Notes: generated by a model not told the origin, from the letters alone. DNA of 64,000 bases from Leifsonia shinshuensis (GCF_013410375.1 NZ_JACCFL010000001.1:1674001-1738000); one strand, 5' to 3'; positions 15,089 to 24,583 are shown, counted from the stretch's first letter. Made by a program: numbers and translations.

Positions 15089-15218
15089 ACATTCGTGACG
15101 AATGTCGCGAATACGGTCGCCATTCCCCACATTCGTCACGAATCGCGCGCCGCGCGATTCCTTACATTCGTGCCGAATGTCGCGAATGGCCCCGCGATTC
15201 CCCACATTCGTCACGAAT
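15089..15218. repeat. tandem-duplicated palindromes ATTCGTSACGAAT
   Basis: Four 13-bp palindromes (ATTCGT-N-ACGAAT-like) begin at 15091, 15131, 15166 and 15206. The spacings 40-35-40 show a unit of about 75 bp duplicated in tandem with some divergence. A further perfect GAATCGCGCG-C-CGCGCGATTC hairpin lies at 15140-15160. The block fills the gap between two convergent genes, so termination in both directions is the simplest role. Confidence 0.85.
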
Positions 15219-15246
15219 CGCGCTACCGCGGGCGAGGGGTGGCTCC

Positions 15247-15756
15247 CTACAGGTCCTTGCGGAAGCCGAGGTAGGAGACCCGCTCCCAGTCGTCGTCGAG
15301 GTCGAACAGCGGCGAGTAACCGAGCGAGAGGTACAGCGCTACCGCCTCCGGCTGCCGCGCTCCCGTGGTGAGCACGATCGTGCGCACGCCGCGGCGCGCC
15401 GCCTCCGCCTCGAGCTCGCCCATCACCCGACGGGCGAGGCCCTGGCGGCGGTAGCCGGAGTGCGTCCAGACCCGCTTGACCTCGACCGTGGAGTCGTCCT
15501 CCCGCATGAACGCGCCGCCCGCCACCGGGGTGCCGTCCTCGTCGATGAGGAGCAGGAAGGTGCCGCCCTCCTCCGCCGTGAACCGCTCGGCCGGATACCG
15601 CGACAGCTCCGCCGACGACGGGATGCCGTCGTTGAGGCCGTAGCGCTCGTCGTACTCGCGCGACAGCTCCTCGACCAGCGGCGCGGCGCGCGGATCGTCC
15701 GGGCGGGTGACGAGCACCCGGGCCGTCGCGGCGAGACCGGATTGCGGTTGGATCAC
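15247..15756 (-). CDS. GNAT-family N-acetyltransferase
   Basis: This 169-residue single GNAT domain has the acetyl-CoA pyrophosphate-binding motif in GYRRQGLARRV, preceded by the core strand VEVKRVWTHSGY and followed by YLSLGYSPL. It acetylates an amine of unknown identity. The GTG at 15756 has TAGGGT ending 6 nt upstream. Its position between a YxeK-like monooxygenase gene and a YxeMNO-like importer recalls the Bacillus yxe operon, which also holds an acetyltransferase. However, it is on the opposite strand here. Confidence 0.88.
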   Translation of the reverse strand: MIQPQSGLAATARVLVTRPDDPRAAPLVEELSREYDERYGLNDGIPSSAELSRYPAERFTAEEGGTFLLLIDEDGTPVAGGAFMREDDSTVEVKRVWTHSGYRRQGLARRVMGELEAEAARRGVRTIVLTTGARQPEAVALYLSLGYSPLFDLDDDWERVSYLGFRKDL

Positions 15757-15762
15757 GACCCG

Positions 15763-15768
15763 ACCCTA
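15763..15768 (-). promoter_or_regulatory. -10 element, probable leaderless promoter
   Basis: TAGGGT on the minus strand ends 6 nt before the GTG at 15756. Confidence 0.45.
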
Positions 15769-15974
15769 GCGCGGCACGGCGCGGCGCGCGCATTCGACGT
15801 CACGGGAGGTCGCAGACAACGGAATCCGCGCAAAGAAACACGAAATCTCTCGGAAACTTGCAGGAAAAGTAGCGTTTCGCGCGCGATTTAGTATGCGTAT
15901 AAGGCCTCGGGCCTGGGGTATCCTCCCCTTACCCCTCCTGCAACCCTGCACCAGGAAGAAGGACAACTACCATC

Positions 15975-16877
15975 ATGCGCATCCGTTCCGTGGCCCCTGT
16001 GGCCGCCCTCGCCGCCGTGGCCGCGCTCGCGCTGTCCGGTTGTGTCGACAACTCCACCCCCTCGTCGAGCGGCTCAGCGTCGAGCGCCGCGTTCGACGTG
16101 AAGAAGGACGACACTCTCGCGAACAGCCTCCCGTCGAAGATCAAGTCGGCGGGCGTTCTGACCGTCGGCATGGACGACACGTACCCGCCCAACGAGTACA
16201 AGGACGACAACGGCAACCCGGTCGGCTGGGAGGTCGACTTCACCAACGCGATCGGCGCCAAGCTCGGCGTCAAGATCAACTACGCGATCGCCAAGTTCGA
16301 CAACATCATCCCGAGCATCACCGGCGGCAAGGACGACTTCGGGATGTCCTCGTTCACAGACACGGTCGAGCGCGAGAAGCAGGTCGACTTCGTCAACTAC
16401 TACAACGCCGGCATCCTGTGGGCGTCCGCCAAGGGCAAGAACGTCGACCCCGACAACGCCTGCGGTCTGAAGGTCGCCGTCCAGTCGACCACTTACGAGG
16501 ACACCGACGAGGTCCCCGCCAAGTCGAAGGCCTGCACCGACAAGGGCAAGCCGGCCATCCAGGCGCTCCGCTACGACAACCAGGACGACGCCACCAACGC
16601 GGTCATCCTCGGCAAGGCCGACGCCCTCAGCGCCGACTCGCCCGTCACCCTCTACGCAGTGTCCAAGTCCAGCGGCAAGCTCCAGGCCGCGGGCAAGACC
16701 TTCGACATCGCGCCCTACGGCATCCCGGTCGCCAAGAACTCCGACCTGACCCCGGTGCTGCAGAAGACCATCCAGGCGCTGATCGACGACGGCACCTACA
16801 AGAAGATCCTCGACAAGTGGGGCGTCGCCGACGGCGGCGTCACCAAGGCCGACCTCAACGCAGCCGCGAAGGGCTGA
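15975..16877 (+). CDS. amino-acid ABC transporter substrate-binding lipoprotein
   Basis: This 300-residue family-3 solute-binding protein has a signal peptide ending in a lipobox (LALSGC, Cys about residue 22), so it is membrane-anchored outside the cell. SBP_bac_3 segments include [17 protein letters not shown] and the hinge region [11 protein letters not shown]. It should bind a polar amino acid or analogue and pass it to the permease. AGGAAGAAGG lies upstream of the ATG at 15975. It is the first gene of a three-gene operon. Confidence 0.92.
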   Translation: MRIRSVAPVAALAAVAALALSGCVDNSTPSSSGSASSAAFDVKKDDTLANSLPSKIKSAGVLTVGMDDTYPPNEYKDDNGNPVGWEVDFTNAIGAKLGVKINYAIAKFDNIIPSITGGKDDFGMSSFTDTVEREKQVDFVNYYNAGILWASAKGKNVDPDNACGLKVAVQSTTYEDTDEVPAKSKACTDKGKPAIQALRYDNQDDATNAVILGKADALSADSPVTLYAVSKSSGKLQAAGKTFDIAPYGIPVAKNSDLTPVLQKTIQALIDDGTYKKILDKWGVADGGVTKADLNAAAKG

Positions 16878-16879
16878 CC

Positions 16880-17866
16880 ATGTCCCAGGGCAATCCGGCC
16901 GGTCCGGCGACGGGGGCAGCCCCGTCGCCGGCCGGCGCCCCGCCGTCCGAGCCGATCAAGGCGATCAAGCTCCGCCACCCGTGGCGGATCGTGTTCGCGG
17001 TCGTGCTCGTCCTGCTGTTCGTCTGGTTCGTCATCGACGCCTCGCAGCGCTCCGCCTACGGCTGGCAGTACGTGGGCAAGTACGTCTTCGACAAGCGCAT
17101 CAGTGCGGCTGCGCTCGTGACCCTCCAGCTGACGATCTACTCCATGGTCATCGGCGTCATCCTGGGCCTCGTGCTGGCGGTGATGCGGCTCTCGCCGAAT
17201 CCCGTCGTCAAGTCCGTCGCCTGGCTGTACCTCTGGATCTTCCGCGGAACGCCCGTCTACGTGCAGCTCGTGTTCTGGGGCCTGTTCTCGCTGATCTACC
17301 CGCACGTCTTCCTCGGCGTGCCGTGGACGAACCTCGGCGTGAGCGTCGACCTCGGCTTCATGCAGAACGCGTTCATCATCGCGATCGTCGGCCTGGCGCT
17401 CAACGAGGCCGCGTACATGGCCGAGATCGTGCGCGCCGGTCTGCTCTCGGTCGACAGCGGCCAGGAGGAGGCCGCGACAGCCCTCGGCATGTCGTGGTGG
17501 CAGACGATGACCCGTATCGTCATCCCGCAGGCCATGCGCGTGATCATCCCGCCGACCGGCAACGAGGTCATCTCGATGCTGAAGACCACCTCGCTGGTCG
17601 CGGCGATCCCGCTCACCACCGACCTCTACGGGGTCGCGCGCGACATCTCCGCGGTCACGTACACGCCGATCCCGCTGCTGATCGTCGCGTCGCTCTGGTA
17701 CCTGCTGTTCACCTCGATCCTGATGGTGGGCCAGTACTTCCTGGAGAAGCGGTTCTCGCGCGGCGTCAACATGCGCAGGCCGGACAACAAGGAGCCGGCG
17801 CTCGCCACCGGCGCCCTGCCCGCCGCGGGCGCGCCCGACGGCAACGATCTGGGAGGCAAGGGATGA
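16880..17866 (+). CDS. polar amino-acid ABC transporter permease
   Basis: This 328-residue permease has a Pro/Ala-rich cytoplasmic N-terminus of about 30 residues, about six membrane helices, and the EAA coupling loop ([25 protein letters not shown]). The [14 protein letters not shown] and RGTPVYVQL segments are typical of HisMQ-type permeases. The ATG at 16880 is 2 bp after the binding-protein stop. It probably forms a homodimer with two copies of the ATPase. Confidence 0.92.
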   Translation: MSQGNPAGPATGAAPSPAGAPPSEPIKAIKLRHPWRIVFAVVLVLLFVWFVIDASQRSAYGWQYVGKYVFDKRISAAALVTLQLTIYSMVIGVILGLVLAVMRLSPNPVVKSVAWLYLWIFRGTPVYVQLVFWGLFSLIYPHVFLGVPWTNLGVSVDLGFMQNAFIIAIVGLALNEAAYMAEIVRAGLLSVDSGQEEAATALGMSWWQTMTRIVIPQAMRVIIPPTGNEVISMLKTTSLVAAIPLTTDLYGVARDISAVTYTPIPLLIVASLWYLLFTSILMVGQYFLEKRFSRGVNMRRPDNKEPALATGALPAAGAPDGNDLGGKG

Positions 17867-18666
17867 CCGACACCACCGCACGCGAGTCGGCCGCACGGGC
17901 CGGCGTGACGCCGATGGTCCTGGCCGAGGGCGTCTCCAAGAGCTTCGGCTCCAACGAGGTGCTCAAGTCCATCTCGCTGTCCGTCCGCCCGGGCGAGGTG
18001 CTCTGCATCATCGGCCCGTCGGGATCGGGCAAGTCCACCTTCCTGCGCTGCATCAACCACCTGGAGCGCGTGGACGCCGGCCGGCTGTCGGTCGACGGCC
18101 AGGTGGTCGGCTACCGCCAGCACGGCGACAAGCTCTACGAGCTGAAGCCCAAGGAGGCCTCCCGGCAGCGGCGCGAGATCGGCATGGTGTTCCAGCGCTT
18201 CAACCTGTTCCCGCACATGACGGCCCTCGAGAACATCATCGAGGCGCCGATCCGGGTCAAGGGCCTGCCGAAGGCGCGCGCTGTGGAGCGGGCGAACGAG
18301 CTGCTGGTCCGGGTCGGCCTCGCCGACAAGGGCGACCACTACCCGTCGCAGCTCTCCGGTGGCCAGCAGCAGCGCGTGGCGATCGCCCGCGCGCTCGCGA
18401 TGGACCCGAAGCTGATGCTCTTCGACGAGCCCACCTCGGCGCTCGACCCCGAGCTGGTCGGCGAGGTGCTCGACGTGATGAAGGGCCTGGCGGCCTCCGG
18501 CATGACGATGGTCGTCGTCACCCACGAGATGGGCTTCGCCCGCGAGGTCGCGGACGAGCTGGTCTTCATGGACGGCGGCGTCGTGGTGGAGTCCGGCGAC
18601 CCGCGCGAGGTGCTCGCCAACCCGCAGCACCAGCGCACCCAGGCCTTCCTGTCGAAGGTGCTGTAG
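17863..18666 (+). CDS. polar amino-acid ABC transporter ATP-binding protein
   Basis: This 267-residue ATPase has Walker [11 protein letters not shown]-loop [12 protein letters not shown], signature LSGGQQQR, Walker [13 protein letters not shown] and H-loop VVTHEMGFA, the GlnQ/ArtP pattern. The ATG overlaps the permease stop by 4 nt, with GGGAGG at 17851. A short insertion ([21 protein letters not shown]) between Walker A and the Q-loop is usual for this subfamily. It completes an importer whose substrate may feed the adjacent monooxygenase/lyase genes. Confidence 0.94.
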   Translation: MTDTTARESAARAGVTPMVLAEGVSKSFGSNEVLKSISLSVRPGEVLCIIGPSGSGKSTFLRCINHLERVDAGRLSVDGQVVGYRQHGDKLYELKPKEASRQRREIGMVFQRFNLFPHMTALENIIEAPIRVKGLPKARAVERANELLVRVGLADKGDHYPSQLSGGQQQRVAIARALAMDPKLMLFDEPTSALDPELVGEVLDVMKGLAASGMTMVVVTHEMGFAREVADELVFMDGGVVVESGDPREVLANPQHQRTQAFLSKVL

Positions 18667-18716
18667 CCCCGGGACCGGTTCCGGGAGCTCGCGGAGCGGG
18701 CGTCGTCGCTGTCTGA

Positions 18717-18722
18717 CAGAAT
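18717..18722 (+). promoter_or_regulatory. -10 element, probable leaderless promoter
   Basis: CAGAAT ends 6 nt before the ATG at 18729. Confidence 0.4.
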
Positions 18723-18728
18723 CGTCGG

Positions 18729-19520
18729 ATGGACAACGACGCCCGCTCTTCCCGTCCGGTGGTCTTCGTCACCGGCGCCTCGCGTCCGAACTCGATCGGG
18801 GCGGCGATCGCGCGGAACCTGGCCTCGATCGGCTGGGATGTCGCGTTCGCCTTCTGGGACGACTACGACGCCGCGATGCCGTGGGGCGCCAGTGAGCGCG
18901 GCCACGATGCGTTCGCCGACGAGCTGCGCGCCTTCGGCGGCCGCGCACTCCCGGTGGCGGTCGACCTGTCCCACCCCGAGGCGCCGGCCCGCGCCCTCGA
19001 TCGCGTCCGCGCCGGTCTCGGTCCGGTCCGGGCGCTGGTCGCGAGCCACGCGCACAGCGTCGACAGCGGCATCCTGGACACGACCGTCGACGCGTTCGAC
19101 GCGCACTTCGCCGTGAACACCCGCGGCACCTGGCTGCTGATCAAGGCGTTCGCCGAGCAGTTCGTCCAGCCGTCCGAGCCCGACGCGGCCACCGGCCGGA
19201 TCGTCGCGCTGACCAGCGACCACACGGCGCACAACCTCCCGTACGGTGCCAGCAAGGGCGCGCTCGACCGCATCGTCATCGCGGCCGCGGTGGAGCTGGC
19301 GCACCTCGGCATCACCGCGAACCTGATCAACCCCGGCCCGATCGACACCGGCTGGATGACGCCCGACCTGGCGGAGGCGCTGGCCGCCGAGACGGCCCTC
19401 GGCCGCCTGGGGAGACCGCAGGACACCGCCGACCTCGTCGCGTTCCTGCTCTCCCCGTCCGGCGGCTGGATCAACGGCCAGCTCCTCCACTCCAACGGCG
19501 GCTTCCACCTCCCCGTCTGA
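18729..19520 (+). CDS. short-chain dehydrogenase/reductase
   Basis: This 263-residue classical SDR has a cofactor motif near TGASRPNSIG, the NTRGTW helix, a catalytic Ser in ALTSDHTAH, and YxxxK as YGASK. The C-terminus GGWINGQLLHSNGGFHL is typical of enoyl/3-ketoacyl reductase-like SDRs. The cofactor loop is longer than usual (TGASRPNSIGAAI), as in SDRs that resemble FabI. The substrate is unknown. It is followed by a large palindrome and convergent hrpA. Confidence 0.9.
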   Translation: MDNDARSSRPVVFVTGASRPNSIGAAIARNLASIGWDVAFAFWDDYDAAMPWGASERGHDAFADELRAFGGRALPVAVDLSHPEAPARALDRVRAGLGPVRALVASHAHSVDSGILDTTVDAFDAHFAVNTRGTWLLIKAFAEQFVQPSEPDAATGRIVALTSDHTAHNLPYGASKGALDRIVIAAAVELAHLGITANLINPGPIDTGWMTPDLAEALAAETALGRLGRPQDTADLVAFLLSPSGGWINGQLLHSNGGFHLPV

Positions 19521-19530
19521 CCACTGCCAG

Positions 19531-19597
19531 ACCGCCGAGTACGCTGAAAATCAGGAATGTGACCGGTCACAACCTGATTTTCTGCGTACTCGACGGT
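19531..19597. repeat. nested palindrome, family B copy 2
   Basis: The 25-bp arms 19531-19555 and 19573-19597 (start ACCGCCGAGTACGC, two mismatches) enclose a second perfect 14-bp palindrome TGTGACCGGTCACA at 19558-19571. It lies between convergent genes. The structure could extrude as a cruciform or act as a bidirectional terminator. Confidence 0.85.
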
Positions 19598-19608
19598 TGC
19601 GGGCGGTG

Positions 19609-22600
19609 TCAGGGAGACCCGAGGACTTTGCGGATGCGTTGGAGGGAGACGGTCTCGGCGGTGCCGAGGGACTGGGCGAAGAGGGAGACGCGGAACTCCT
19701 CCAGCATCCAGCGGGCGTGCACGAGGTTCTCGGGGGAGTGCGGGGCGGGCGGGATGCGGCCGCCGGCCTCCGTGTAGAGCGCGGTCGCGGTCTCGACCTG
19801 GGTCTGCCAGGCGCGGTCGCGGCCGGGGTTGGTCGGGAGCGCCTGCATGCGCTGGGTGATCCCGTTCAGGTAGCGGGGGAGGTGCTTCAGCTGCTCCAGC
19901 CCGGTCGCCGACACGAAGCCGGGCCCAGCGCTCTTGTCGGCCCAGACAAGGCCGCCGAGCTGCGTCTTCGCGTCGTTGAGCGCCGACAGGTACGTCAGTG
20001 ACGTCGTCCCGCCGATCGCCTTCTCGGCCGCCCGCGCCGCGGTGAGGATGCGGGTGACGAGCGCGACCGTCTCGAACATCGAGTCCATCACGACGCCGGA
20101 CACCCGGTCCCGGACCGCCTCGAACTCGGCCCGCATGAAGAGCTGGCCGTCCGGCTTCATCCGGTACAGCACCGAGTCGATCACCGCGAGCAGGCAGTCG
20201 TCGAAGAGCGCCTTGGTGTTCGGGTAGGGGCTCGCGGCGAGCGTCAGCTTCTCGTTCGCCGTCAGGTGCTGCTGCACGTACGCGACCGGCGACGGGATGC
20301 TCGCCAGCAGCAGCCTCCGGACGCCGCCCGGCAGCGCCCGCGCCTGCTCGGCCGGCGTCGACATCAACCGGATGCTGACGCTCGCACCGTCGTCGACCAG
20401 TGCGGGGTAGGCGCGGATGGTGTTGACCGTGCCGCCCGGACCCTTCTGCGTGGTGTCGAGGTGGCGGGGCAGCTCGTCCAGATCCCAGCTGGTGAGGCCC
20501 GAACGCTCGATCGCGTCCGGCTGGCGCGCCTCCGCGACGCGCGCGACGGAGTCGCGGGCGCGCGAACGCAGCCGCTCCTGCAGCGCCATCAGGTCCTTGC
20601 CTCTCGCGAGCGGGCGGCCGCGCTCGCCGATCACCTGGAAGGTCGGGCGCAGGTGGGCGGGCAGCCGCTCCAGATCGAAGTCCGCGCCCGTCACCCGCGA
20701 GCCGGTCTGCCGCGAGATGGTCGCGGCGAGCGTGTCGGCGAGGGAGGCCGCGGGGCGGCGGCCGTCGTGCGCGTCCATCCCGGCCGCGGAGGAGAGCTCG
20801 CCGAGCAGCCGTTTCGCCCAGTCGGCGGCGGGCACGACCTGACGGCGGATGGCCTTCGGCAGCGACTTGATCATGGCCGTCACGAGGTCCTGGCGCAGGC
20901 CCGGCACCTGCCAGTCGAAGCCGTCCGGCACGAGCCCGGCCAGCAGCGGCAGCGGCACCTGCACGGTGACGCCGTCGTCCTCCGCGCCCGGCTCGAAGCG
21001 GTAGCGGAGGGTGAGCCGCTGGTCGCCCTGCCGCCAGACCGGCGGGAAGGCCTCCTCGTCGATCCCGGCCGCGTCGTCCTCGAGCAGCGCCTCCGGGGTC
21101 ATGGTCAGCAGGTCGGGCGTCTCGTTCCTGGCCTTCTTCCACCAGCCCTCGAACGACCGGGTGGAGACCACGTCGGCGGGGATGCGCGCGTCGTAGAACT
21201 CGAAGACGGCCTCGTCGTCGTTGAGGATGTCGCGCCGGCGGGTGCGCTCCTCCAGCTCGCGCAGCTCGGCGAGGAGCTTCCGGTTGGCCCGGTCGAACGC
21301 CTGCCGGGAGTCCCACTCGCCGTCCACGAGCGCGTGCCGGATGAACAGCTCCCGCGACAGCTGGGGGTCGATCCGGGCGAACTGCACGCGGCGGCGGGGG
21401 ATGATCGGGACGCCGAACAGCGTGACCCGCTCGTAAGCCACGACCGCGCCCTGGTTCTTCTCCCAGTGCGGCTCGCTGTACTGCCGCTTGCAGAGGTCGC
21501 CGGCGATCGGCTCGGCCCACGCCGGGTCGATGGCCGCGTTCATCCGTGCGAACAGCCGGGAGGTCTCCACAAGCTCCGCGGACATGATCGCGTTCGGCTG
21601 CTTCTTGGCGAGCGCCGAACCGGGGAAGATCACGAACCGGGTCTGCCGCGCGCCGAGGTACTCGGACATCCGTTGGCCGCGCGCCGATCCTTTGTTGCCG
21701 GACTCGCGCGCATCCTTGAGCCCGATGTGCGACAGCAGCCCGGCCAGCAGCGACCGGTGGATGCCGTCCGGGTTCACCGAGGGTTCGCCGATGGTCAGCT
21801 CCAGCGGCCGGGCGAGCTGACGCAGCTGCCGGTACACGTCCTGCCACTCGCGCACGCGCAGGAAGTTGAGGTACTCGGCCTTGCACAGCCTCCGGAACGC
21901 GCTGGAGGACAGCTCGCGCTGCTGCTCCTCCAGGTAGTTCCAGAGGTTGAGCAGGGTGAGGAAGTCGCTGGTCGGGTCGACGAACCGGGCGTGCTTCTCG
22001 TCGGCGCTGCCGCGCTTCTCCACCGGCCGCTCGCGCACGTCCTGGATGGTGAGGCCGGCGACGATCGCCATGACCTCCCGCGAGGTGTTGTGCCGCTTGG
22101 ACTCCACGACCATGCGGGCGAACCGCGGGTCGATGGGCAGCCGGGCGAGCTGGCGGCCGATCCGGGTCAACTCGATGCCGCCGGAGCGCGTGGACGCCTT
22201 CGTCGCCCCCAGCTCCGCCAGCAGGTCCAGCCCGTCCTTGATGCCGCGCGAGTCCGGCGGGGTCAGGAACGGGAACGCGGCGATGTCGCCCAGCCCGAGC
22301 GAGATCATCTGCAGGATGACGGCAGCGAGGTTGGTGCGCAGGATCTCCGGCTCGGTGAACTCCGGCCGCTTCTCGAAGTCCTCCTGCGAGTACAGCCGGA
22401 TCGCGATGCCGTCGCTGGTGCGGCCCGACCGGCCGGAGCGCTGGTTGGCGCTCGCCTGCGAGATCGCCTCGATCGGGAGCCGCTGCACCTTGGCGCGGGT
22501 CGAGTAGCGGCTGATGCGGGCGGTTCCGGCGTCCACGACGTACTTGATGCCCGGCACGGTGAGGCTGGTCTCGGCGACGTTGGTGGCGAGCACGACCCGC

Positions 22601-23493
22601 CGCCGGACGCCGGGCATCGTGGACGGCTGGAAGACCCGGTGCTGCTCGGCGGAGGACAACCGGCCGTACAGCGGCAGCACCTCGGTGCCCGGCAGGTTGC
22701 GCCCGCGGATCGCGTCGGCGGCGTCGCGGATTTCGTTCTCGCCGGAGAGGAAGACGAGAACGTCGCCGGGCGCCTCGCGGGAAAGTTCGTCGAGCGCGTC
22801 GTTGATGCCCTGCAGATAGTCCCGGTCGGCGGCAGGCACCGGATCCGGGTCGTCCTCGTCGTCCTCCAGCGCCTCGGCGACGAGCGGCCGGTAGCGCAGC
22901 TCGACCGGGTAGGTGCGGCCGGAGACCTCCACGATCGGCGCCGGCGTGCCGTCCGCCGCGGCGAAGTGCGCGGCGAAGCTCTCCGGGTCGATGGTGGCGG
23001 AGGTGATGATCACCTTGAGGTCGGGGCGCTTCGGCAGCAGTTCGCGCAGGTAGCCGAGCAGGAAGTCGATGTTGAGGCTGCGCTCGTGCGCCTCGTCGAT
23101 GATGATCGTGTCGTAGGCGCGCAGCAGCCGGTCGCGGTGGATCTCGTTGAGCAGGATGCCGTCGGTCATCAGCTTGATGCGCGTTGCGGCCGACACCCGG
23201 TCGGTGAAGCGCACCTGGTAGCCGACCAGCTCGCCGACGCTCTGGCCCAGCTCCTCCGCGATCCGCTCGGCGATCGTGCGCGCTGCGAGTCGCCGCGGCT
23301 GCGTGTGGCCGATGCTCTCCCGGCCGAGCTCGAGGCAGATCTTCGGCAGCTGCGTCGTCTTGCCCGAGCCGGTCTCGCCGGCGACGATCACGACCTGGTT
23401 GTCGCGGATGGCGCGCGCGAGGTCGTCCCGCTTCTGGCTGACGGGCAGCTCGGGCGGGAAGACGATGCGGGGGAGGGTGACCGGTGCGGACAT
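19609..23493 (-). CDS. hrpA: ATP-dependent RNA helicase HrpA
   Basis: This 1294-residue DEAH-box helicase has full family length. Motif I is GETGSGKTTQL (about 39-49), motif II is DEAH, motif III is SAT, and motif VI is QRSGRSGR. The C-terminal half carries the OB-fold region and the long HrpA-specific extension (DUF3418-type). It acts in mRNA processing and ribosome rescue in bacteria. GGAGGG precedes the ATG at 23493, with a TAGACT -10 just before it, giving a very short leader. Confidence 0.95.
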   Translation of the reverse strand: MSAPVTLPRIVFPPELPVSQKRDDLARAIRDNQVVIVAGETGSGKTTQLPKICLELGRESIGHTQPRRLAARTIAERIAEELGQSVGELVGYQVRFTDRVSAATRIKLMTDGILLNEIHRDRLLRAYDTIIIDEAHERSLNIDFLLGYLRELLPKRPDLKVIITSATIDPESFAAHFAAADGTPAPIVEVSGRTYPVELRYRPLVAEALEDDEDDPDPVPAADRDYLQGINDALDELSREAPGDVLVFLSGENEIRDAADAIRGRNLPGTEVLPLYGRLSSAEQHRVFQPSTMPGVRRRVVLATNVAETSLTVPGIKYVVDAGTARISRYSTRAKVQRLPIEAISQASANQRSGRSGRTSDGIAIRLYSQEDFEKRPEFTEPEILRTNLAAVILQMISLGLGDIAAFPFLTPPDSRGIKDGLDLLAELGATKASTRSGGIELTRIGRQLARLPIDPRFARMVVESKRHNTSREVMAIVAGLTIQDVRERPVEKRGSADEKHARFVDPTSDFLTLLNLWNYLEEQQRELSSSAFRRLCKAEYLNFLRVREWQDVYRQLRQLARPLELTIGEPSVNPDGIHRSLLAGLLSHIGLKDARESGNKGSARGQRMSEYLGARQTRFVIFPGSALAKKQPNAIMSAELVETSRLFARMNAAIDPAWAEPIAGDLCKRQYSEPHWEKNQGAVVAYERVTLFGVPIIPRRRVQFARIDPQLSRELFIRHALVDGEWDSRQAFDRANRKLLAELRELEERTRRRDILNDDEAVFEFYDARIPADVVSTRSFEGWWKKARNETPDLLTMTPEALLEDDAAGIDEEAFPPVWRQGDQRLTLRYRFEPGAEDDGVTVQVPLPLLAGLVPDGFDWQVPGLRQDLVTAMIKSLPKAIRRQVVPAADWAKRLLGELSSAAGMDAHDGRRPAASLADTLAATISRQTGSRVTGADFDLERLPAHLRPTFQVIGERGRPLARGKDLMALQERLRSRARDSVARVAEARQPDAIERSGLTSWDLDELPRHLDTTQKGPGGTVNTIRAYPALVDDGASVSIRLMSTPAEQARALPGGVRRLLLASIPSPVAYVQQHLTANEKLTLAASPYPNTKALFDDCLLAVIDSVLYRMKPDGQLFMRAEFEAVRDRVSGVVMDSMFETVALVTRILTAARAAEKAIGGTTSLTYLSALNDAKTQLGGLVWADKSAGPGFVSATGLEQLKHLPRYLNGITQRMQALPTNPGRDRAWQTQVETATALYTEAGGRIPPAPHSPENLVHARWMLEEFRVSLFAQSLGTAETVSLQRIRKVLGSP

Positions 23494-23546
23494 GAGCCCT
23501 CCAGTCTATCCGTTCTGGTCGTCTCAAAGCTCTTGTGCACGCAGAC

Positions 23547-23565
23547 TACTTTGTGTTACAAAGTA
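23547..23565. promoter_or_regulatory. operator-like palindrome and promoter of the membrane-protein/regulator pair
   Basis: TACTTTG and CAAAGTA are perfect 7-bp half-sites with a 5-nt spacer. TTGTGC (23533-23538) can serve as -35, and CAAAGT ends 5 nt before the ATG at 23570. A bound regulator would block the promoter, and the winged-helix protein at 24181 is the obvious candidate. Confidence 0.55.
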
Positions 23566-23569
23566 ACTC

Positions 23570-24184
23570 ATGAATGAGAACCTGTCCGGAGACGCCAGGG
23601 AGATGCTCGACCTCATCGATGGTCAGCAGCGCCGCGTCGACCGTGGACTCCGCATCCCCGTCGTCTGGCTGTACACCGTGTGGGCGGTCGCCTGGCTGGT
23701 CGGCTTCCTCGCCCTGTACTTCGCGCAACTCGGCGTGTTCGATCCGGTCGCCGCCGGCATCGTGTTCGCCGTGCTCATCGTCGGATCGATCGTCGCCTCG
23801 GCCGTGATCGGCTCCCGGATCGGCCGCGGCGTGCGCGGCGACTCGCAGTTCGCCGGCACCGTCTACGGACTCTCCTGGTCGGTGTGCTCCGTCGCGTTCG
23901 CGCTGCTGGGCATCGGCCTGATCGCCGAGGGGATGCCGGGCGACCTCGCCGGCATCTACTTTCCGAGCGCCTACGCACTCATGTGCGGGACGCTCTATCT
24001 CGCGGGAGCCGCGGTCTGGCACGACCGCCTGCAGCTCGTCCTCGGCCTCGCGCTCCTGGTGGTCGGCGCCGTCGCGCCGTTCCTGGGGCTCGGCCCGAAC
24101 CTCCTGCTCATGGCCGTCGCGGGCGGCGTGGTCTTCGGAGCAGGCGCCCTCGTCACGCTCCGCACGCTGAGCCCGCGGCGGTGA
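23570..24184 (+). CDS. six-helix membrane protein of unknown function
   Basis: This 204-residue protein has about six hydrophobic helices after a charged N-terminus (DAREMLDLIDGQQRRVDRGL). No enzymatic motif is visible. It precedes and overlaps a winged-helix regulator gene, an arrangement common in actinobacteria where the regulator controls the pair. There is no Shine-Dalgarno upstream, and the operator palindrome ends 4 nt before the ATG, so the mRNA is probably leaderless. The function is not recognised. Confidence 0.75.
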   Translation: MNENLSGDAREMLDLIDGQQRRVDRGLRIPVVWLYTVWAVAWLVGFLALYFAQLGVFDPVAAGIVFAVLIVGSIVASAVIGSRIGRGVRGDSQFAGTVYGLSWSVCSVAFALLGIGLIAEGMPGDLAGIYFPSAYALMCGTLYLAGAAVWHDRLQLVLGLALLVVGAVAPFLGLGPNLLLMAVAGGVVFGAGALVTLRTLSPRR

Positions 24185-24480
24185 CCGGCGTGGACGAGCT
24201 CGACCCGGTCATCCACGCCGCCGCCCGCCTCAAGATCACCGCGACCCTGGCGACCGTCGCGGAGGGCGGCAGCATGTCGTTCCCGCGCCTCCAGGAGCTG
24301 CTCGACCTCACCGCGGGCAACCTCGCCACGCACCTGCGCAAGCTGGAGGACGCCGGGTACGTCGAGGTCGAGAAGTCGCACCGCGGGCGTGTCCCCGTCA
24401 CCTATCTCGCCCTCACCACGACGGGGCGCCGGGCGTTCGAGGACTACACGGCGGCGCTGCGGTCGATCCTGGGGGCGTGA
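24181..24480 (+). CDS. winged-helix transcriptional regulator
   Basis: This 99-residue single winged-helix domain resembles PF13601-type and MarR/PadR-like regulators: RLKITATLATVAEGGSMSFP, recognition helix LTAGNLATHLRKLEDAGYV and a wing with KSHRGRVPVTYLALT. The GTG at 24181 overlaps the membrane-protein stop (GTGA); a second GTG at 24190 is possible. It probably autoregulates through the 23547-23565 palindrome. Confidence 0.8.
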   Translation: MTGVDELDPVIHAAARLKITATLATVAEGGSMSFPRLQELLDLTAGNLATHLRKLEDAGYVEVEKSHRGRVPVTYLALTTTGRRAFEDYTAALRSILGA

Positions 24481-24583
24481 CGGAGGCCACCCGCGCAAAC
24501 GGGGCATTGTGGCAGCCCGCGGCGTGACGTAGGTTTCCCTCAACCCGACCGGGTCACGTCACCGTCGACGAAGGAGCCCCGCC

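Noticed and set aside
15089..15218. CRISPR-like regular spacing
   Set aside because: The repeats are 13-bp palindromes in a tandem duplication; the sequences between them are also duplicated, and no cas gene is present.
18863..23527. Very long open frames opposite and overlapping hrpA
   Set aside because: They are Arg/Pro/Gly-rich shadow translations of GC-rich codons without domains, and hrpA is unambiguous. The same applies to long frames opposite nrdA, the SARP gene and the LuxR gene.
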